Source of the DNA: JACVRW01 sp963728495
GTDB lineage: Bacteria > Actinomycetota > Thermoleophilia > Solirubrobacterales > Thermoleophilaceae
Length of the DNA: 64,000 nucleotides
Reading direction: 5' to 3'
NCBI GenBank assembly: GCA_963728495.1
Contig: CAVSKI010000006.1
Location: 124,001-188,000 of the forward strand
The first letter of the stretch is position 1, and each line of letters begins with the position of its first letter. Position numbers and translations under genes: made by a program. Under the pieces are notes generated by a model. The model had not been told where the DNA came from and made no database searches. It saw only the letters and a program-made list of their open reading frames with translations. This document shows positions 59,517 to 64,000 of this stretch, piece by piece.

Positions 59517-59822
59517 ATGGCCGCTTACGCCGCGCTCGCCGAACCCCACCGCAGGCAGATTCTCGACCTGCTGCGCGAGCGCGAGCGCTCGGTCAACGAC
59601 CTTGTCGCCCGGCTCGACATCAGCCAACCCGGAGTGTCCAAGCACCTGAAGGTCCTGCGCGAAAGCGGGCTCGTCGAGGTGCGTCCCGAGGGCCGCCAGC
59701 GCTGGTACGGACTGCAGGCGCAGCCGCTGGCCGAGGTCGACCAGTGGCTCCAGCCCTACCGCGAGTACTGGAGCGGCCGCCTGGATGCACTCGAACTACA
59801 CCTGGAGGAGAACCCCGAATGA
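59517..59822 (+). CDS. ArsR-family winged-helix repressor
   Basis: 101 residues from ATG 59517 (MAAYAALAEPHRRQILDLLRERERSVNDLVARLDISQPGVSKHLKVLRESGLVEVRPEGRQRWYGLQAQPLAEVDQWLQPYREYW). The helix-turn-helix is complete. No CxC metal site is present, so this belongs to the SufR/PagR-like subset paired with AHSA1 proteins and is not a metal sensor. It is translationally coupled (ATGA) to the AHSA1 gene, and an inverted repeat precedes it. Confidence 0.93.
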   Translation: MAAYAALAEPHRRQILDLLRERERSVNDLVARLDISQPGVSKHLKVLRESGLVEVRPEGRQRWYGLQAQPLAEVDQWLQPYREYWSGRLDALELHLEENPE

Positions 59823-60280
59823 CCGGAACCCTGGAAAGCGCCGACAACGGCTACCGGCTTCGCTTCGAGCGCCGCCTCGATCATTCCCCGGAGCGCGTTT
59901 GGCGAGCGATCACCGAACCCGAAGAGCTGGCCCACTGGTTCCCACCGGGCGAGGAGCTCCAGGTGACCGAAAGCGAGCCCGCAAGGCTGCTGGCCGGCAC
60001 CTGGTACGGCGATGAGCTGCGCTTCGAGCTGCGCCCCGAGGGCGACGCCTGCGTGCTCGTGTTCACCCATACTTTCGCCGAGCGCGAAAAGGCGGCGCGG
60101 GACGCCGCCGGCTGGGACCGCGTCTTCGTGCGCTTCGACGCCCTGCTGCGCGGCGAGCCGATGAGCGAGAAGGAATCGCTGGAGGGTTGGTCCGAGGTCC
60201 ACGAGCGCTACGCCGCGGACCTCGGAGTGGACCCGGAGCTCGGCCGCCAGGCGCTGGCCGATCACCCCACGCAGCAGTGA
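59819..60280 (+). CDS. SRPBCC/AHSA1-like domain protein
   Basis: 153 residues from ATG 59819. The START/Bet v1-like motif RFERRLDHSPERVWRAITEPEELAHWFPPGEEL is followed by strands with GTWYGDELRFELRPEGDACVLVFTHTF and a C-terminal helix (GWDRVFVRFDALLRGEP, EGWSEVHERYAADLG). AHSA1-like proteins coupled to ArsR regulators are common; they bind hydrophobic ligands, but the ligand here is unknown. It overlaps the ArsR stop as ATGA. Confidence 0.92.
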   Translation: MTGTLESADNGYRLRFERRLDHSPERVWRAITEPEELAHWFPPGEELQVTESEPARLLAGTWYGDELRFELRPEGDACVLVFTHTFAEREKAARDAAGWDRVFVRFDALLRGEPMSEKESLEGWSEVHERYAADLGVDPELGRQALADHPTQQ

Positions 60281-60293
60281 ATCCGCCTTCGCC

Positions 60294-60848
60294 TCAGCTG
60301 CCGCAGGGGTTCGGATACGTTGCGATCAGCTGGTTGTTCACCGCGTCCCAGCCCGCAAACACACTCGCTCCCAGCGACCCGTCCGGCCTCTGCGGGACGT
60401 ACTGCTGTGACACCGCGCTGTAGCTGAAGCTGACGCTCTCGGTGGGTGCCGCGCTGCCACGGCTGTCGGCCTGCTGGGTGGACGACACTCGCACGCCCTG
60501 GAAGCAGTAGCGCAGAAAGTCCTGCGACGACACTCCGGTCTTACGGCCCAACAGCTCCATGCTCGGGATGTTCGCGCCCTGGACGAGCCGCTCGAACAGC
60601 AGCGGGCTGGCCACGTCCACACTCTTGACGACCTGGAGATCCTGCAGCTGCGGGCGCCCACTGCCGCCGCCGCCCGCGGCGCCCCAGGAGTAGGAGAGCA
60701 CGTCGATGCTGTTCGCATGCTGGGCGTCCTGCGATTCCCCCGCGACGCCGTCGATCTCGAGGAAGTAGTCGACCGCCGCCTGAGCGCTCGGGACGACGAC
60801 GAGGATCGAGAGGACCATGGTTGTTGCGAGCAGCGCGAGTCGGCGCAC
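60294..60848 (-). CDS. Secreted Hcp-family (type VI tube-like) protein
   Basis: 184 residues. The signal peptide is MRRLALLATTMVLSILVVVPSAQA. The mature part follows Hcp: VDYFLEIDGVAGESQDAQHANSIDVLSYSWGA, LQVVKSVDVASPLLFERLVQGANIPSMELLGRKTG, FLRYCFQGVRVSSTQQ and PTESVSFSYSAVSQQYVPQ. True Hcp is exported by a type VI system and lacks a Sec signal; no other T6SS gene is in the window. A solitary, Sec-exported Hcp fold is more likely to form an external ring or adhesin. It is a single-gene unit, convergent with the AHSA1 gene. Confidence 0.87.
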   Translation of the reverse strand: MRRLALLATTMVLSILVVVPSAQAAVDYFLEIDGVAGESQDAQHANSIDVLSYSWGAAGGGGSGRPQLQDLQVVKSVDVASPLLFERLVQGANIPSMELLGRKTGVSSQDFLRYCFQGVRVSSTQQADSRGSAAPTESVSFSYSAVSQQYVPQRPDGSLGASVFAGWDAVNNQLIATYPNPCGS

Positions 60849-60949
60849 GTGAGCCTTCGTTCAGCCGGGGAAAGAACAGCTGGAAGCGTCCGGCTCGGGA
60901 GCGTATCGAAGTGTGAGAATCAGCACAAAGTGCGGGTCGGACCTGATGC

Positions 60950-61714
60950 TCAGTCAACCAGTGCGCCACAGGAGACGTTCACGATCGCGCCGGTCACGCT
61001 TCGGGCCCAGTCGGACGCGGCGAACACGGCCGCGTTGCCCACGTCCTCGAGCGTCGCCGCCCGGCCCAACAGGGTGTCCGCCTCGATCATCGAGACGACC
61101 TCGTCGCGACCCTCGAGGTCCTCAGGGATCGTTTCGGGCACACCTCCGCTGGCCAGCGTGACCACGCGGATTCCGTGCCGTCCGAGCTCCACGGCCAGCT
61201 GGCGGCGAATCGTCTCGATCGCGTCGAATGCGACCTGGGTGCCGCCGAGGTTGTAGTTGCGCGTGGGACCACTTCGGTCGCCGGGGCCGCCAAAGGCCAG
61301 GATCACGCCCGAGCCTCGCGGGATCATGTGGCGCGCCGCCGCCCGCGCGGTGAGGAAGGTCGTCCGCGCGGCGGTCTGGACCGGAGCCATGAAGTCATCG
61401 ACCGCCATCTCGGCCAACGGTGTCCCATGGGTGTAGGGGTGCCCGATCAGGTTGAAGGAGATATCGAGGCCGCCGGCTTCTCCGGCAACCGCGTCGGCGT
61501 GCCGGTCCACGGCCCGCTCGTCAAGGGCGTCCAACTCCGCCGTCTCAGCCGCCCCGCCCGCGGAGCGGATCTCCGCTGCCACCTGCTCGAGGCTGTCCAG
61601 CGTGCGGCCCGCAAGGTGGACGCGTGCCCCCTCGCGCCCGAAGGCGCGCGCCACAGCGCCTCCTATCGATCCCCCGCCTCCATAGATGATCGCGTTCCTG
61701 TTCTCGAGCAGCAT
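60950..61714 (-). CDS. Short-chain dehydrogenase/reductase (atypical active site)
   Basis: 254 residues. The cofactor loop is YGGGGSIGGAVARAFGREGARVHLAGRT, with an Arg that suggests NADP(H). NLIG replaces NNAG, and RNYNLGGTQVAFDAIE stands where YxxxK is expected, so the catalytic Tyr/Lys pair is not clear. The C-terminal ITGAIVNVSCG-like end (VTGAIVNVSCGALVD) is normal. Relatives are often annotated as SDR family oxidoreductases of unknown substrate. It stands alone between the Hcp-like and sulfatase genes. Confidence 0.85.
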   Translation of the reverse strand: MLLENRNAIIYGGGGSIGGAVARAFGREGARVHLAGRTLDSLEQVAAEIRSAGGAAETAELDALDERAVDRHADAVAGEAGGLDISFNLIGHPYTHGTPLAEMAVDDFMAPVQTAARTTFLTARAAARHMIPRGSGVILAFGGPGDRSGPTRNYNLGGTQVAFDAIETIRRQLAVELGRHGIRVVTLASGGVPETIPEDLEGRDEVVSMIEADTLLGRAATLEDVGNAAVFAASDWARSVTGAIVNVSCGALVD

Positions 61715-61845
61715 GTTCTACCTCCGGATTCGGCGTTTCCTCCAGAGACCGCGAAAAGCCCCGAAACTCATCGTCGGTACTGGGGGCCGCTCGGCCGGCC
61801 CGGCGTTGGAGATACCGGGATTCTTGCCCGTGGCTCGGCGAGCTG

Positions 61846-63469
61846 TCAGCTGAGCGGCTGCAGCCGCGTCCGCTCGACGCGGGCGAGCTTGCGACGGAGC
61901 CGGCGATACTGGCGCTGCTGCTCTTTGGTGCGCTTGTGGCCCTTGTAGGCGAGGTTGACGCGCTCAAGCGGGTCGGTCTTGAGGTCGTACATCTCCCACT
62001 GGTTGGGCGCATTGCCGTCGGCGTCGTAGTAGCGGGCCAGCTTGTAGCGATGCTCGCGGATGCTGGCGATGTGGTTCGGCGGCTTCGGGTAGGGCCCGCT
62101 CGCCTGGCCCGACTGCCAGTCGTCGTAGGTGAAGACGGTGTAGTCCTGTGACGGCTTCTTCGGCGAGCGGCTCAGGATCTGGTCGGAGTAGTCGATCCCC
62201 TCCCAGGAGTCGCGGGCGTCAGCGGGTGCGTCGACGAGGCTCGCGAGCGTCGGCAGGAAGTCGACGTGCGATACGAGGGCGTTGCTGCGCTGGGGCTTCT
62301 TGAACAGGCGCGGGTTCGAGTAGACCAGTGGGACGCGGGTCGACTCCTCGTAGAAGTTGAAGTTCTTCTGGCGCATCCCGCCGTGCGTGGTGCCCATCTC
62401 GCCGTGGTCGGCTGTGGCAATGACGAGCGTGTTGTCGAGCAGGCCGGCCTTGGCGAGCGTCTTGAGGATCTTCACCAGATAGGCGTCCGAGGCCTTCATC
62501 AGGTTGCCATAGAAGTTCAGGTAGTTGCGCTTCATCTGCTTGGTGGGGATCGGCCCGCTGGCGTTGAAGAGCTTCAGGAACTGCGCCTGCACGCTCGGCT
62601 TGGTCGAGAGGTCCTCGTTCGCCGTCCTCGGCACCTCGATCTCACCCTGCAGCCACGCTTGGTCATAGCCACCGCTGGTGTAGGTCTTCGGGTAGAAGAG
62701 CACGTCGTGCGGGTTGACCAGCGACACGACCATGAAGAACGGCTGGCTCTGCGCGGCGGTCGAGCTCAGGTACTGAACCGCTCCCTCGTTGCCGTCCTCC
62801 GGCGTCCCCTGGGAGTTCATGAAGCGGCCGTCGTTGTCGTAGATCCCGCCGCCCTCCTCCGAGACGTCCTGGTTGGCGCCCGCGTCCGGCGGATCCCAGC
62901 GGGTGAAGCCGTACTGGTTGACGTCGGAGGGGACCCAGGTCGAGCCGTTCGCGGGCTTGTTGCAGTGGAACTTGCCCTTGTAGACCGGCGTGTAACCGGC
63001 CGCCGCCACTACGGTGGCCGGGTTCTTGAACGTGGTGGCCAGCTCCACCTGCGGGTACTGCGGGGCGGGCATGTTGGTCTCGAGCGTGTACTTGACGCCG
63101 TGCTGGGCCGGGAAGTAGCCGGACATGAACGTCGAGCGCGCCGGCGAGCACATGCACGCGTTCGTGAACGCGTTCTGGAAGGTCAGCCCGTGGCGCTGCA
63201 GGCGGGTGAGGCCCGGCATGTTGCGCTTGGCCCAACCGCGGCGGGAAGTGTTGGATCGCGCGCTGCTGGTCGGTGAGGAACACGAGCACGTTCATGCCCG
63301 CGACCTTGCGGGGTCGCGACACACGCGGCGCCCTTGCCGCGGCCGCGGCGGCGCGGCCGCCCAGCAGAAGGCCGGGCGCGGCAGCGCCGGCGGCCTTCAG
63401 CAGGTCGCCACGAGTGATCCCGCCGTTCTCGATGCCGTCATCAGGATTGTTCATCCGAGTTCCCTTCAT
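61846..63469 (-). CDS. Arylsulfatase-family sulfatase, exported, one frameshift
   Basis: ATG 63469, one base after the upstream stop and behind GGAGGGGG. A leader with ITRGDLLKAAGAAAPGLLLGG looks Tat-like, though it has RG in place of RR. MNVLVFLTDQQRAIQHFPPR starts the enzyme. A +1 shift near 63235 then leads to RNMPGLTRLQRHGLTFQNAFTNACMCSPARSTFMSG, with the CSPAR motif whose Cys becomes formylglycine. Later motifs are ADHGEMGTTHGGMRQKNFNFYEESTRVPLVY. The corrected length is 540 residues. It releases sulfate from an unknown ester outside the cytoplasm and needs a formylglycine-generating enzyme encoded elsewhere. Confidence 0.87.
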
Positions 63470-63470
63470 C

Positions 63471-64000
63471 TCAGCCCCCTCCAGTCGGTCGCGTCCTCGC
63501 CACCCGCTTGAAGACACCGACCGAATTGCTCGCGAACGAACCCGAGTAGAGGTGCCTGCCGTCGGGGCTGACAGCGAGCGAGCTGGCTCCGCTCAAGGCC
63601 CGCCCTCGAGCACAGTCGGGGGTGGCGCGCCCGGTGAGGCAGCCACGGCGCCGCGATTTCTGGATAACGGAACCGGAGTCGGCGTTGCGGTTGAAGACAT
63701 CCACCGCGCCCGACTTGAACGCGGCCGCGTACACGCTGGCGCCGTCGGACGAGACGGCGACCCCTTCGGGCTCGCTGAATGCCCGGCCCAGCGAGCAACC
63801 GACCGCGAGCACGTAGATCACGCACGCGGAGGTGCCGGTCTGCTGGGTGAGCTGCCCGGTCGAGGCGGCGCGATTGAAGGTAGTGAGGCTGTTGCTGACC
63901 AGCGAGGTCACGTAGACGTTGTCGTCGTCGGAGCTGACCGCCACCGCGTTGGCGCCGCTGAGCTGCGTGCCGGTCGTGCAGCCGGAGAGCGGGCTGTTGA
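63471..64000 (-). CDS. Beta-propeller repeat protein, 5' part outside window
   Basis: The frame is open to the window end; about 176 residues are visible. Repeats of about 47 residues contain LSGANAVAVSSDDDNVYVTSL, EPEGVAVSSDGASVYAAAFKSGAVDVFNRN and GASSLAVSPDGRHLYSGSFASNSVGVFKR, with paired cysteines between blades. Such YncE/lactonase-like propellers are expanded in Solirubrobacterales and are usually exported. The stop lies one base before the sulfatase start, so the two form an operon. The function is unknown; the start is missing. Confidence 0.85.
   Translation of the reverse strand, partial: NSPLSGCTTGTQLSGANAVAVSSDDDNVYVTSLVSNSLTTFNRAASTGQLTQQTGTSACVIYVLAVGCSLGRAFSEPEGVAVSSDGASVYAAAFKSGAVDVFNRNADSGSVIQKSRRRGCLTGRATPDCARGRALSGASSLAVSPDGRHLYSGSFASNSVGVFKRVARTRPTGGG

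Noticed and set aside
60294..60848. Part of a type VI secretion system
   Set aside because: Only an Hcp-like protein is present, with a Sec signal peptide, and no TssB, TssC, VgrG or ClpV gene is visible.
1..64000. CRISPR array or cas genes
   Set aside because: No set of short direct repeats with regular spacers and no Cas motif was seen. The repeats found are palindromes far apart.

Overview
The window is high-GC DNA, about two thirds G+C by eye, with dense genes, many ATGA/GTGA/TGATG stop-start overlaps and frequent GTG/TTG starts. The mix of families points to an actinobacterium, most likely class Thermoleophilia, order Solirubrobacterales. These families include F420/LLM-type flavin enzymes, a CYP125-like P450, a LuxR-type giant ATPase regulator, ECF sigma factors of the SigX5 type, DUF3105/DUF3089 proteins, VapBC, a secreted Hcp-like protein, and a beta-propeller built of repeats ending in VAVSxDGxxVY. 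This placement is inference from family content; no rRNA or marker gene is present.

Layout. 1-11.5 kb: methyltransferase, LuxR regulator, small membrane operon, ECF sigma factor, secreted beta-helix protein, arginase-family protein, FUSC-type membrane protein, AlkA glycosylase and an RlmA-type rRNA methyltransferase. 11.5-15.3 kb: an MBOAT acyltransferase with three SGNH hydrolase-like proteins, a probable envelope polysaccharide O-acylation locus. 15.3-24.2 kb: YqgE/AlgH, a membrane protein, a class I glutamine amidotransferase, then a probable amine catabolism block (SDR, aldehyde dehydrogenase, two C26 hydrolases, a glutamine-synthetase-like ligase, an FGGY kinase). 24.2-32.8 kb: a decayed AbiEi/DUF559 gene, an APC permease, a K+/H+ antiporter, then a GntR/UTRA regulator with its operator, a choline-kinase-like enzyme and a dimethylglycine/sarcosine-dehydrogenase-like FAD/GcvT fusion. 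32.8-36.3 kb: a tight three-gene operon of a proline-rich membrane protein, a membrane-anchored pseudokinase and a circularly permuted ATP-grasp ligase. 36.3-46.5 kb: FadR-type regulator, small proteins, tRNA-Ser(GGA), a BBE-type flavoenzyme with a divergent HxlR regulator, VapBC, a LysR/EamA/SDR group, and SBP56 with a membrane partner. 46.5-64 kb: DUF488 protein, metallopeptidase, a GlpA/GlpB-like pair, DUF3105 lipoprotein, DUF3089 hydrolase, MscL, two LLM oxidoreductases, P450, a PLP lyase plus M20 peptidase, an ArsR/AHSA1 pair, Hcp-like protein, SDR, sulfatase and a beta-propeller protein cut by the window end.

Unusual structure. Three elements of 170-172 bp (37640-37811, 44254-44424, 54527-54696) have complementary ends of the type CTAGATGATTGATTCC and fold into long hairpins. 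Each sits directly after a stop codon, and in two cases the terminal CTAG supplies that stop. A shorter palindrome built on TTTACCCCC...ATAGGGGTG occurs twice (15373, 24195). Two convergent gene pairs share one CTAG as the stop codon for both strands.

Caution on quality: nine recognisable genes are split by single-base frameshifts. In eight of them every shift is +1. This looks more like base-insertion errors than decay, so those genes are annotated as likely intact proteins. The exception is 24259-25124, which needs four -1 shifts and may be a true pseudogene.
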